Positions 22,659-34,800 of a stretch of 64,000 nt of DNA are shown here, piece by piece. Origin of the DNA: Ettlia oleoabundans (taxonomy: Eukaryota; Chlorophyta; Chlorophyceae; Chlamydomonadales); the NCBI GenBank assembly GCA_019693395.1, contig JAAMXP010001792.1:83375-147374 (forward strand), written 5' to 3'. Made by a program: the position numbers and the translations under genes. Under the pieces are notes generated by a model. The model was not told the DNA's origin, ran no database searches, and was given only the letters and a program-made list of their open reading frames with translations. The number at the start of each line of letters is the position of its first letter. Within the stretch, counting starts at the first letter, position 1.

Positions 22659-23855
22659 GGTCACTGTGAGGCGCTATGCAACCTAGGGATCCAGAATGTA
22701 GGGTGCAGGTCACGCCGCAGGCTGCAGCGCCGGCGAGAAGCAGAGCCGCACCCCAGCGGGGGCTGTTATTCGCGCCTCAAGCCCTAGCCTTTGGACGTTA
22801 AAGTCGTCCTGCGCGCGTCTATGAACGCTGTTCCCCTTACGAAAACTCTGAGGCTGGTTCCGATCTTCAGCCCTCGCGCCTGTGCTGTGTTATGGAGCGC
22901 TCAGTCAGTTGAGTCCGGTGACGTGACAATATAAACACACTGCCAAGCAGGAGCCAGGTCCCTCCCATGCTCGCCCCGCCAGGTCACGCCGTCGCGATGG
23001 GCAGAAGCCGTGAGACAACCCCTTGAACGAGCTCACCAAACAACACGCATTTGATTAACCTTGGTTACGGTGAATGCACTCTGCAATCCAAGCCTGCGTG
23101 GGGTGCGACCCTGCATTATGGCATGTCCAGTCCTTGCAACCTTTGGTGTCTGCGGCAACTTCAACGCTTCGGCAGGTTCAAACCCGCCATGTTTAGACAA
23201 TTCAGTTTGTGTGTAACTGGCTTGATCCAGACCTGGCACAGCATGCCACGCCCTCCCCTAGTTGGGAGAAGTGGTGAGCAGCGGCTCCCGGCTCGGTCCT
23301 TCCCTATCGGCGGCTTTTGGAAAAGTAGAGCACACCACTTCACTATTTGCAGTCTTTGTGCTTGGTAATTCGCATCCTTCCATCCATTTGCTACCACCTG
23401 TGGAATATCGCTTCTTGCTGTTAATATGTGTGCTCCGCAGCGCTCTTGCGGCTCCCATTGTGCGCACAGATGTCGCTCAATTAAACCAGCTGATGCTTGC
23501 CTACATGAGGGTTGACCAAATCTGAATATGATCGTGTATGCTTGATTTTTGGCAAACAACGTGCATGCCTTGAAGGTTAGGAGCGCGACACAAGGTGTTA
23601 ACCAAGCGCTGCGCGCTATGCTGCGTGCCCCGCCTGCGTCGCCTTGCCCGTGGTGCGACACCCTGCTCCGGATGGGGTGCCCTGTGAATATAATACCAGC
23701 TCTGTGCGATACATTTCTGCTACAAGCAGCGCCAGGTGGCCCCGCCCTGCTTTCGGGTACCTGGGTGCCAACACCTGGCATCTGAACTGACTGTCCACTC
23801 CGTTTCAAGACATTCGCCAGCGTACAGTACCCCTTGTCTCGTTTGGCGCGCCGCC
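22659..23855. other. Divergent intergenic region, no gene seen
   Basis: About 1.2 kb between the starts of the TspO-like gene and the secreted cystatin-like gene. No exon, RNA gene or clear repeat. A short GGCAGGTTCAAACCCGCC at about 23171-23188 resembles a tRNA T-arm, but no acceptor or anticodon arm accompanies it. Confidence 0.45.
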
Positions 23856-25331
23856 ATGCGGGCGGCCTGCACTGCACATCTGCGCCTAGCAGCGCTTTGT
23901 CTAGTCCTGTGCGGTTCTTCGTTATCAATCAGAGCCAGCAGCGCTGCGCAAGAACCGCGAGGTGCTCCGGTTCAAGGCAGCAGCGGCGACGGCAGCGGCA
24001 GCAGCGACAGTGGCAGCAGCAGCAGTGGCAGCACCACAAGCGGCCCCACGCTTGTGCGCCCTCGTGCATTCTGCCACCCCGGCAGCGCAGAGGCACTGGA
24101 GAACTCCCACACTCCCTTACCTTGTACGCCAGAGCAGGAGCAGGACGCCTTAAATGATCTGTTCATGGAGATGCCAGATCTCGATGACCCGCTCCACGCT
24201 ATCATTGATTCGTCCTCATGCAACGCCAGCGATCACGAGGGTTTTATTCGGCCTGTCGACTTATTTGACCCAGACCTCATGCTGGTGCGACACCACTCAA
24301 AGAGAGGCAGTACTGTTGCCCCATTCTGTGACTCGGTAGCATCTTTGCTACACCAACTGATTTTTGTTGGGCATGCTGCTGCACGGCACTGCTTGTGCAC
24401 TTGATGTTGGGAAGCAGCCTGCAGTCGAGTGGTTGTTGGTGAAGCACCTCCCCCACCTCCCACCAGCGATCCCACCAAACCCTTCACCTCCACCTGCGCC
24501 CCCACACACACGTGCACACACACGCATGCTTTTGCTTGTCAGGTTGTCACAACCATTGGGGATGACTTTATTCTGGCCTACGGCAACGATAGCATCCTTC
24601 AGTCCCATTGTGATGGAGACCTCACCACAGACCCCTTCAACGCTTGCCTGCGGGTAGATCCGGAGAATCAGGAGGATAGCCAGGTGCAAAGCTGGTGCAT
24701 TGTGCTTGTTGTGGATGGTGTAATGCTGCATGCTTGTTTGATGCTGCAGCGACATGGAGTGTTGAATTTCGGGGATGGGTTGCTGCAAGAGGCGGGCCAC
24801 TGTTTCCTGCTTGCTATCCGGCCCACTACCTTCCAGCATCACCGACCACCACTTCAGGCACTCTTCCACACCAAGAGATTGTTCGCAGTTATCAACTGCC
24901 AACCATGCATGTCCCGGCTGTCTTTCTAACTTTTGCGGTGCGCAGGAGCCAGGCGTCCATTACAAGATTTGGATGAAGCTCAGCTGCTCCTCAAGCAGCA
25001 GCGACACCATTGCGTTAGAAGCTTACGCCTTCCTCAGCAGACAGGAAGGCAACGAGACCATTACGGTGGGAGCTGCTGCGGTGCTTGTTGCTGCTGGCCT
25101 CTGTGGACATTGTTGTAGTTAGGAGCTGCTGCAATCTGCCTCATTGCTGCCTGGACAGATTGGCTGCTACTCGTTTTATGTGTTGGGCATACAATCATTC
25201 CAGAATGGCTGCTACCCATTTGAGTGCATGGGCGTACATTCAATCCTGTCCCGCTCTGTGCATGTGTCTGTTCCTGCCATCCCCAGGTGACGGAGTGGCA
25301 GCAAATACCGCTACCAGGTCCTGGACAGTAG
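23856..25331 (+). CDS. Secreted, divergent cystatin-like protein with Ser-rich linker
   Basis: Four exons in phase 0: 23856-24335, 24543-24683, 24946-25065 and 25287-25331; 261 aa. Residues 1-30 look like a signal peptide (LRLAALCLVLCGSSLSIRA). Then come a Gly/Ser linker (residues about 45-66), a Cys- and acid-rich domain (LNDLFMEMPDLDDPLHAI), and a C-terminal part that parallels the cystatin at 18027: G-V-H-Y-K-I-W-M-K-L-S-C here against G-M-N-Y-E-V-R-V-R-F-A-C there. The same exon phases apply, the exon is about the same length (120 against 114 nt), it begins just after Gln in both, and the next exon starts VTE in both. The inhibitory QxVxG loop is not intact (Q-E-P-G-V), so protease inhibition is doubtful. 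Relationship to cystatins is my inference. Confidence 0.6.
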
Positions 25332-25876
25332 AAACGCTGGTCGGTGCGCCCTGCCCAGTTGATTGCTCCCGATCTGTTAGCACTGGCTGCAGACCGGAGG
25401 CAGATTTTTTCGAACAAACGCCTCCGTTTTAGCTGCACTGCATGACCCACCATACAACTTGTTGAATTTCGTGTTGTTATTACGCACACAACCATGCTGT
25501 AACATATAAGCTGTTACATGCTGTTACTCTGTGACATACCAGCCCAAGGTGTCTATGCCGCGGTCTATAGGTCGAGCATTGTTCGGTTGACCATGGGGTC
25601 CCGCCGTGGGAGCGGCGTTGCTGGTAGCGGCTTTGGCGCATGAACAACGCGCACTGCCACAGCCAAGGAAAACCATGGTCGAAAGTGAGCATACTAAGGA
25701 TACCTCATAAACGTAACTTGCAGGCCAGAGGGCTTCGTTCTCCGGTCTTTGAGTGAAGCAGGCGCGAATGTGCCAGCTCATGTGCCCGGCGTTCGAAGAG
25801 CTCTATGTTCGGCCTTGTTCATCAGCAGATACTTCAATCTATAACTTCATTACGCTCGTGGAAACTGTTTTCAGCC
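25332..25876 (+). other. 3' UTR and spacer between two secreted-protein genes
   Basis: Contains TGTAA at 25498-25502, 167 nt after the stop, as the likely poly(A) signal. No exon is seen in the remaining spacer before the next start. Confidence 0.5.
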
Positions 25877-28288
25877 ATGAATGGACAGCAACTCGCGCCT
25901 GCACTGGCCGCGTTGTTTGTTCTGCTTTGTGCAACAGCACCCGGCGTGGTCGCGGAGTGCAGCATATCCCTGGTGGCGGGTGCGCACGAATCATTAAGGG
26001 GCAGCGCTGCCAATGTTGCACAAGCACCGAACACTCTCCAGCGCCTGCCGCCCGCCGGCGCTGCTCAGGCTGCGTTAGCCCCTTGTCCACAGACGGCTGC
26101 TTATCACGAGTCTGTCCACTATCAGATGCCTAGCAGCAAACACAGTGCATTTGGAAGTATTCGCTGCTCATTGTGCATGCCCCGTCTCTATTCGTGTGAA
26201 GCGGTGCAGGGATTGCCCAGGTATCGTGCAGCGGTGACATCTTCTATGCATCACCTTCCCTGTCGGAGGTCATGTACAGCCCCGAGGTGGACGCTGCCAG
26301 ATCTGTGGTCTTGACCTACACGGGCCCTTTCACTGACACATATGATGCCAACCTACTGTTGTGGGAGACTCTAAACAGTGCAAGCGCTTCCAAGCCAGCG
26401 ATTCTGCGGCTGGTGAGGTGGAACCATTTGCTAGCTGCGCCAACAACTTTTGAAGATGCAAGCTTTCACATGCAGGGCGAACAAAGCGTTCTGGTGCTCC
26501 TTACCCTTTTTGGGTGTGCTATACCCCTGGCTCTGCCTGACTGCAGGTTGGCGTCAACATGATTGGGCAGCAAGTACATCTTGAAGACTCGTTTGCTGGT
26601 GCCCTGACTTTCAACCCTTCCCTCACCCTAGAGCTTGAGAACTGCATAATCTCCAAAACACAGGTGAGGTCCCCTTTTCCAATCCAGCGGTTGTCAACAC
26701 CGATCACCCGCTGCCCTGGCACCCATGCAGCCCTTTGACTCAACTACGGGGAGCCCTGTACAGTCAGGCTGCACAACAACCCAACCCAGCCACATGTGAG
26801 CTGCCTTCCCCCTGACCTCTCCGGCGGCTGCAGATCTCCTTTTGGGGCGCCTTTGCAGTGCGTGGCGATCTAGGTGTCAGCGTCAGGCTCATAAACACCC
26901 AGCTGCTTGACAATCAGCTGATCATGGCATTGGGTGGGGCGGTCGGCGGCAACACCAGCCTGGAACTCTTCCTGGTCGACTCCACCATCTCTGGCAACAC
27001 TGTGAGGCTATGCAGCTGTTCTCGCAGTCTGTGCCCGCCACTGTGCTGTGTAAACTATACTACTGCGAATAGTGGCACATCGGTACCCCTCCCTTTTGCC
27101 AGATTTGCTTGCCTTCCCGGGCTGCTCCCTCCCTCGGGGCGGAACAGTACAGCCTAATGCTACTGCAAACTACTCTGCTCACTTTTGGATGGCTGTGTGG
27201 ATCTGCTGAGCCATGGCGCCTTACCAATGCGTGTGCTGTGATGTGCTGTGATGTGCTGTGCCGCCTTTCTCTGGGGTGGGAAGCACGCCCCATAGGGCGC
27301 TGGGATGTGCTGGGTGGGCTTCAGCTGGTTGCCACAGTAGTCCAGTGGTGGTCGGCTGTTGTCTCCCTTCCAGTTTTCATTAACCTTGCATCAATCACTG
27401 CCCACAGGTGGCAGCGGTTGGTGCCCTGGCAGGCGGCGTTTCCGCGTCGTTGACAGCTGAGGGAACGGGTGGTTCCGTGGACCGCAACCTTGTCGCTGGT
27501 GCGGCGTTGCTGGCCACCGCTGGCCCATCTGAGGCGAGCGCTGATATGTCGGACATCCCAGCCAATGACAACACGCTGCTTGGAGCGGGTGCACCACTGA
27601 CTGACCTGCCAGTTGTGAGGAACATCATCCAGGCTGTGATGAATGCAGGTGAGTGGGTCTGGTGTGGGTTGGTTTGGGCTGGTTTGGCAGGCTGCAGGGA
27701 GCAGCGGGTCAGGGTGGGTGCGATCTTGAACGACATCAGTGAGGGAGGCCCACCGTAGGACACAACTGAAAGTGTCCTAGCCCTGCATGCTTGCAAATGC
27801 TGTGCACCCCATCACCCAGCACAAAGCCGGAAGTCTGTGCATGGGCAACACTGGTCCACCACTTGCTCCCTCGCCGTGTCACTGCTGCAGTGTATGTGGA
27901 TGACTCCACCCTGGGTTCTGACCTTGACGTCATTCAGGGCCAGCTGTGCGCTGACCTGGAGCCAGATTCGCGCATTGGAGAACTGCTGTACAACCTCAAC
28001 CTGGTCGATGTTGGGGGAATAGTAGACAACCTCATGTGCGGCCCCGACCCTAAGTTCAAGCTTTCAGACGTGCTGGGCATGCTGTCCGGCGGGAACAACG
28101 AAGATGGCGGCAGCTCCTTCCGTTCTGTGGCCAACTCTGTCATGGCCCTTAAAAGCCTGGCATTGGGCGACTCACAGGTAAAACTCAAGTCGTTTATCGG
28201 GTTGTTGAAGGCGTTGATGCACCACCCCTCCACATTGTCGGCGATTCCAGACCTGCTCAAGGCCCTGGTGGTGGTGCCCGCCAATTAA
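25877..28288 (+). CDS. Secreted parallel beta-helix-like protein, unknown function
   Basis: Six exons, phases consistent, 409 aa: 25877-25979, 26210-26412, 26547-26663, 26834-27001, 27408-27648 and 27891-28288. The N-terminus is a signal peptide (LAALFVLLCATAPGVVA|EC). Exons 2-4 give short, strand-like repeats ending in Asn/Thr ladders: VHLEDSFAGALTFNPSLTLE, ENCIISKTQISFWGAFAVRG, RLINTQLLDNQLIMALGGAV and LELFLVDSTISGNT. This pattern of about 20-25-residue rungs with GxFxV and N-N-x positions resembles right-handed parallel beta-helices (pectate-lyase-like or Pmp-type). The C-terminal 130 residues (VYVDDSTLGSDLD onward) are helical, without repeats. No catalytic residues are recognisable. It may be a cell-wall or extracellular adhesion protein; that is inference. 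Confidence 0.65.
27232..27260. repeat. 10-bp tandem repeat, almost three copies, in an intron
   Basis: TGTGCTGTGA repeats at 27232, 27242 and 27252 (the last copy ends in C). It sits in intron 4 of the beta-helix-like gene. Confidence 0.75.
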
Positions 28289-28899
28289 CTGGTGGATGGC
28301 AACATGTGCCTGCCTAGTGCCTAGCATTACAACGGGTTTCACAGAGCGTTGCTGATCCTGTACATACACAACACCTACGCACGATTCGCACAAATTATTT
28401 CTCTCATGCTAACACACAATGTTTATGCACAATGTTCGCATGCATTATGTGCCCTTTATGTGCTGGGCTGAGAAGTATCAGTGCCAGCTGCCCAGTATTT
28501 ACAGCGTGCCCTCCACCACTCATTCAACACCACCCTTCTCTTATCTCTATTTCCGTGATGCATGATGATTCGCAGGCGATTAACACTTGCAATACGCATG
28601 CACTTGTATGTAATCAATGTCAAAGAATAGGAAATTCAAACATGGCGAAGCCAGTCTTCCAAGGCCACCGCTCCCGCTCAGAGGTGGCACGCCTGCCGCC
28701 ACTGCTACCAGGTGCTATCAGTGCCATCATGCCTGCTGCAGCCAGAGCCATTCACTGGGACCCGACACTGTCCTTCCTGCTACCACAAATAGTAAGCTCA
28801 TGGGATGGCCACGCCTGGCCCCAGGTGCTGCCAGTCGTGAGCCAGCCATCTGAGCAGGGAGAAGCATGCCTTCTAGCTGCCGCTGATGCCAGCACTACA
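28289..28899. other. Convergent 3' ends of beta-helix gene and GluRS
   Basis: No exon. The plus-strand gene has TGTAA at 28609-28613. The minus-strand GluRS has TGTAA (TTACA on plus) at 28499-28503. If both are used the two transcripts overlap tail-to-tail by at least about 110 nt. Confidence 0.45.
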
Positions 28900-31800
28900 T
28901 CAAGGGGCAGGCATGCCAGGCATGGCCTTGGCGCGCCCGTCGGGGATGTTGAACAGTATTACGGGCTGGCTGGGCTGCGTGGCGTCAAAGGGCCGGTCCA
29001 CGATGAAGTAGCCCTTGCGCTCCAGCTGCAACAATAAACAACACAATGGGTGGGTTAAAAGGGTATAGCACGTAACAACACATACGTGCCATGCAAACGA
29101 GGGAGAGAGAAGCAGCAAACCAGGGGACCGGCAAGCAAGAGGCTTGGGCAGGCGGTAAGGCAAGAATAAAAAGCAGCACAGCGGAGTGCACAGAAGGCAC
29201 AGCACGGCATAGCGCGGCATGGTATGCCATGCAGTAAAGTTCAGCACACTGTGCAGCCCATCTTGCTTGCCTGTATGACCTCGCCCTGCTTCAGGCTGCG
29301 CATGTTGGCGTCTCCCACCGCTGCGGTCACCGCTTTCTGCACGCGAGAACGGGCAAGAGCAAGGTTGCCATGCTTGATTAGACCTGCATGTCCTTGGCAT
29401 GAGTTTGCATCCTTGTTGTAAGTTTGGTCCACTCCCCCTCCTTCCCTTGAGCACAGTTGATGACACCGCCTTCTTGCGCCACGCTGTTCTTTCAAACAAT
29501 GCACACAACACTGTATAACTGCCTTGTCACTTGCGATGAGTGTTTACCAAGTACTCACAACTCCTGCTGCTCAGACGCATCACATCACCTCCCCCAGTAC
29601 AGGCAATCGCTAATGCACACTGCTCATATGCAGCATCTCCCAACAACACGCGGAAGCACCAACAGGCACCGGCACCAGCACCAACAGGCCCCAGCATCAG
29701 CACCCACCGACTCCTTGTTGACGTGGTCCTCAAATCTGTCCTCCTCCTCCAGCTTGCGCTTGGTCACCAAGTAGCCAAAGTGCTGCGGGGTGGGGGTGGT
29801 GGATGGATTGATGAAATAGAGGCTGATGAATGACCGGCAGACAGCGAGAAAGGGCACGGGCCGCCAAGCGAGGACCACGCAATTCACATGCAAAGCTCAT
29901 CAAGCACAGATGCTGATGAGTACAAGACAGTGCACCCCACCTGCATCTCGAGTGGTGGGCAGTTGTCGCTCTGTGCCAGCCAGGTCAGCTTGAGCTTGGT
30001 CTTCTTGAAGTCGCCCTCCAGGTTCAGCTCTGCAGCGCAGCACACCACGCATGAGCTGGCTCGTAACGAAACGATCAGAAGATGGATCAAGCTTACAGCT
30101 GGGAAGGCCTGATTAACAATGGGCGGCAAAGTTTATTTGCGGCAGAACACAGCAACCAGCCAAAGCGGACGCGGGGACACAGGACACCAGCAAAGGAAGC
30201 CTCATGTCTGCAACAGTGAGTTGCTGGGCTGGGCTGCCAGAGGCTCGCTGGTGCCGTATTGATCAACATCAAGGATGGCGCCGGCCCTGCGATACCCACC
30301 TGCATCGATGCCTGTGACGGTGCCGCTTGCGTCCTTGTGCAGCCGCCTCATGATGCAGTTGCCCCAACCCATCAGCGTCACCTCCTCACCCTCGCTCAAC
30401 GACTGTGGGGGCAGGCGGCGGGATGGAGTGCAGGATGGGTGCAACACTGGTAGGACAAGGTTAGGCAACGCTTTAGCAGCACACAGACGGAACAGACTGG
30501 CTGCATTGAAATGCTCATTGCATCATGCGGGGTTGTCACCTCGAAATGAAAGTAGATAAGGGCACCAGTTTTGACCCTGCATCGGCCAGCCAACCCCAAG
30601 CACAACTCCCGGAGCACTCCATTCACGCGAAGTGACGTTCGCCATCTCCCAATCCAAGCCCGCCCCAAGCTCATACCAAAAACCACAACCTGCCATCTGG
30701 CTATCCTTGCGGCTAAGCCACCCACCAATGTCCGCACCTTGCACTCAAATGAAACCACACCACAACCACACAACCCCCCTCTAACCAACCTCACCTGCGC
30801 ATCTGCCTGGTCGAGCCACAGGCTGCTGCTGCGCATCTGCTGCTTGGTGCCGGCAGGCGGGTACTTGGCATGCTGCGGCTGCTCAACGTACTCTGGGGCA
30901 GCGGGGCCGTTGGTCAGGCTCACAGGCACCCTGCAGCAGCAGCACAGGGTAACGGGGCACTAGGATTGAAGTATCAAGTCAACATTGAGGCAAGGATTAT
31001 TTCAGGGTCCATCTGTGTCTGGAAACCGGGGTGGGGCAGCTTCTACCGGTTCTACCTAGCCTTTGAGCCTGCCAGATATGTCCCAATCGCTGCCACACAG
31101 AACCTCATACCCACAACCACACCTGCCAGCGCTCTCCACAGCCGTGTGCCGGGGGCAGACTGGGTCGATGAGCCGCTTGTTGATGGACCAAATCTTGTCC
31201 CACTCCTGGTATGTCACGTTCTTGCTGGCGCCCTGGCTGCAAATGCATTGGGCAGTCAACAATAAAGGAAAGTCACGGCAATGCGTTTTCGATATGCCGC
31301 TTAACCTGAATACCACCTCCAATCACACAGATGTTTAGCCAGCCAGCCGGACAGTCAGAGAGCCAGACTAGTCCCAGCAAACCACGACCCACCCACCCAC
31401 CTAACCTATCGATCACTGGCGCACCTGAGGATGAACTCGCGCAGCGCCTCCAGCTGCAACCCTCGCCGCAGCATGCCCTGCAAGACACAGCGGGCACAGC
31501 ATGCAGTGTGGGGCCGTAATCTACGACTGATACGTGCCCGGAGCTGGCACCTGCTGGGCGCAAGAGCTAATCACCGGCGAAGACTGGCGCCTGACCGTGC
31601 AAACACGAGGGGAGACACATTGATACGGCAAGCTATTCTGGTCGTGTGTCGCTTCGCTGCTGCACCGGATGGTGCTACTGTCGTTCTGGTAAAGCCTGCA
31701 GTGGGCTCCCTCACCTGCACTGTGGGCATGCGGGGGTCAGTCCACCCCTCCACAAGGCCCTGCTCCACAAACCAGGTGAGCTTGCGCTTGGACAGAACTG

Positions 31801-34800
31801 TGTACACAAAGGACAGGCTGCAAGGGGGACAAGGGTGGGGAGGGGAGCATGGGGCACAAGCCAGAGGGATTTCGGGAAAGGGCAATCCTCGGAAAGCTTC
31901 TTGCGCGGCGAAACCGAGCAGGCGGCAATAGTGCATGTACAGCGCAGCTTGCTCATGCTCAAGTGACATCCTGCTGTGGAGGCCATATCGCCAGTAGGAT
32001 AGATAGCGCACGCAGCAGCCAATCAGGCAGACACAGCCTTGACAACCACATGCGCAGAGTGTTTGTTTTGTTTTTCATCCCTGCAACCTCACCGTGCATA
32101 GTCCCAGATGTGCACGTCTGGCAGGCCCGGCCAGACGCTCTGCTGCAGCTTGAGGATCATGTAGAACTGCAGGAAGAGAGGTGGGTGAGCGGGATGGTGG
32201 GTAAGTGGGTGGGTGGGTGATGTCAGGATGGGATGGGGGTGGTGGGGTTGGGGGGTTCTGGCGAGTATGCAGCTTTGAGGAGACGGGCATACCCACCCCC
32301 ACCCGTGCACATGCACTCCATTTCGTCACACTCAACCAGCAGGGATTATCTACCACCCACCTGCGCCTCCCTGTCTTTGTACTCGCTTGTCCGCAGTGCG
32401 TGGGTAACACCCTCGAGCGCATCCGTGAAGGGGCAGGCAAAGTCGTAGGTGGGATAGCACTGCACAGGGGCCAGATGAAGGGCGAAGACATCAAGTATAG
32501 TGGGTGGGGCAGCACTTTACGGATTTGCAAGCGTGCAACGGCAGGGCAGGCAAAGGTGGGACCCGGGAACACAGACCGCAGGTGAATTGGGTGGAACATG
32601 ACATATGCGGTTGCATAATTTGCCAGCATTTTGCCAATTTCATCGTGCGCAGCAAGTGAACCTATCCTCCAAGCTTGAAGATGCACACTCAGCAAGCCAT
32701 GCAGTATACAGCACGCAGCATGGACCTTGTACTGGTTGCCCGTGCGCCAGTGGTGCGTAAGGTTGCAGCGGAAGGCCACGGGGTCGCGCAGCGCCTTGTT
32801 GGCGGCGCTCATGTCCAGCTTCACACGCATGCAGTTGCGCAGCCCTGCACAAAGAATGGGTGGGTACCGGTGCCGGTATGGTTTGGTGTTCGAACCCATG
32901 TGTGGGATGTGAGTATTGATGCAGGGTGGAGGGCAGCTATTTGCAGATTTGAGAGGCAACAACAGCAAACAAGCAGCGAAGTCAACCATCTCCTCCCTGC
33001 CGTTATTACAATGTAGTGAGTTCAACGTCAAGCTGCCGCATAACAGGAGGTACTTGGCTGTAGCAAGCCCCTGTTCAAACCCCACCTTCCTCGGTGGCCT
33101 CAAACATCTCCTTCCAGATGCGCAGGTTCTCCTCCACGCTGCGGTTGCGGCAGCGGCTCTCGGTGCCCACCATGCGCTCCTCACGCATCTGCTCCACAGG
33201 GGTGTCATCGGCATACAGATGGCCTGCAGCACAGAAAGCCACAATAGGAACAGGAAAGCAACACGTGGTTGAAAAGAGACAAAAAGATGCTGGGAGGAAT
33301 GAGCTGCTCCTCCAGCATGATGATACAAAATAGCGCAGGTGCACCAAACACCATGTGGAAAGAGTGGTGAGAAGAAGACAGAAGAATGACCGGCCACTTC
33401 CTAACCTACACTCTTCTAACCAACATGGCTGCCTGCCGCGCTCAAAGAACTACGCACCAGCCTTAATCAGCAGCTCGCCGCACTCCTTCAGCTGCGGGAA
33501 GTAGTCGGATGTGTAGCTGATCTTCTCAAATCTGCATGTGTAAGTACCGAGGAATCAAGCAAAAAGCAAAGAAGGAGGGTACATTAGGACAGAGTCAAGA
33601 AATATCCACTACAACCAGGGCTACGGCACATGACTTCAAATTCCGCAAGAGGCATGTCTGCAGCTTGTGAACACCCCCATGATCATGTGATGCCCCGTGT
33701 GGGGTGTGTGCTCACTTGAGGCCCAGGCGCTTGATGTCCGCGATGATATTCTCAACAAACTCATCCTTCTCCTGCATAAATGCATGAGCATGATGAGTTA
33801 TGTCGGCAGGACATGGAGGGAAGGAGATTGCATTACAGAGCTGTTAAAGAGCAGAGTGAGCAACTGACACCTGTGGGACTTTGCTCAATTCGGCCCCTTT
33901 TGCCTGGGAAGAACGCGAACGAGACTTCCATCCTTGTTTCCTTACGCAGCAGGAAGGCGCACCTTGCTTGGGTTCGTGTCGTCAAAGCGCACCAGCAGCC
34001 GGCCGTTGTACATGTGTGCAAAGTGCTGGTTGAGCAGGGCTGCCTTGGCGTGGCCGATGTGCAGGTAGCCAGAGGGCTCGGGAGGAAAGCGCGTAACCAC
34101 CTTGCCCATCTCCGCTCCAGGCAGCCCAATGTCAAAGCTGCCCGTGTCTGCAGGCCCAGGTGGGCATGATTGATTGGAGAAAATTACTTTTTGAGGTAAG
34201 CAGCATCGTGCTGATGAGGCGATGTGCAGGGACGATGGGAAATTGACTGCAGTTCCATGGCTGATAGAAGGGACTTGAGGGATTGAGCTTTATGCAAAGC
34301 CGCTGCTGCTGACTTGGCGTGGCGATATGTTTTGCATTTTGTTTGGCACAAGTGTAGCGCTCAGGCGCGAGGGGCTAAGCCCCATCCTCCAGCCAGCCAA
34401 CGGCACAGCCAGGCAGCTATGCAGGGCAGCTATTATGAACTTACCGCCGCCGCCCTTGGCTTTAGCCAGCTCCGCCTCTTGGCTGTTTGCAGCGGGTTTA
34501 GGTGCTGCACCCCGCCTCCTCAGCCCGTACTGCTCTGCTGCCTCCTTCAACTCTGGCACCTCGCTGCAGAAGTCATACCTGCAGCAGATAGTTGCAGGGG
34601 AGCAGGCAGGGAGGGAGCTGATTCCTCGCTCTTGTGAAGGAACGGAACGCTTTGATGTCCTTGCAGAAGGCAGGTATGCACGCATGGTAACAAGCCGCAA
34701 CTTGTGCAGGTACGCAATGTGATCGCAAAATGGCAGGTGGCATGACGGCGGGTACAGACGATGCAACAGCGTGCAACGCGGCACGCAGTTCTGTGGCCAT

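Noticed and set aside
23171..23188. GGCAGGTTCAAACCCGCC resembling a tRNA T-arm
   Set aside because: No acceptor stem, D-arm or anticodon arm at the right spacing on either strand.
32075..33397. 440-codon open frame on the minus strand within GluRS
   Set aside because: It reads one true GluRS exon (32726-32844) in frame, but otherwise crosses introns and other exons out of frame. The spliced GluRS model explains the conserved parts.
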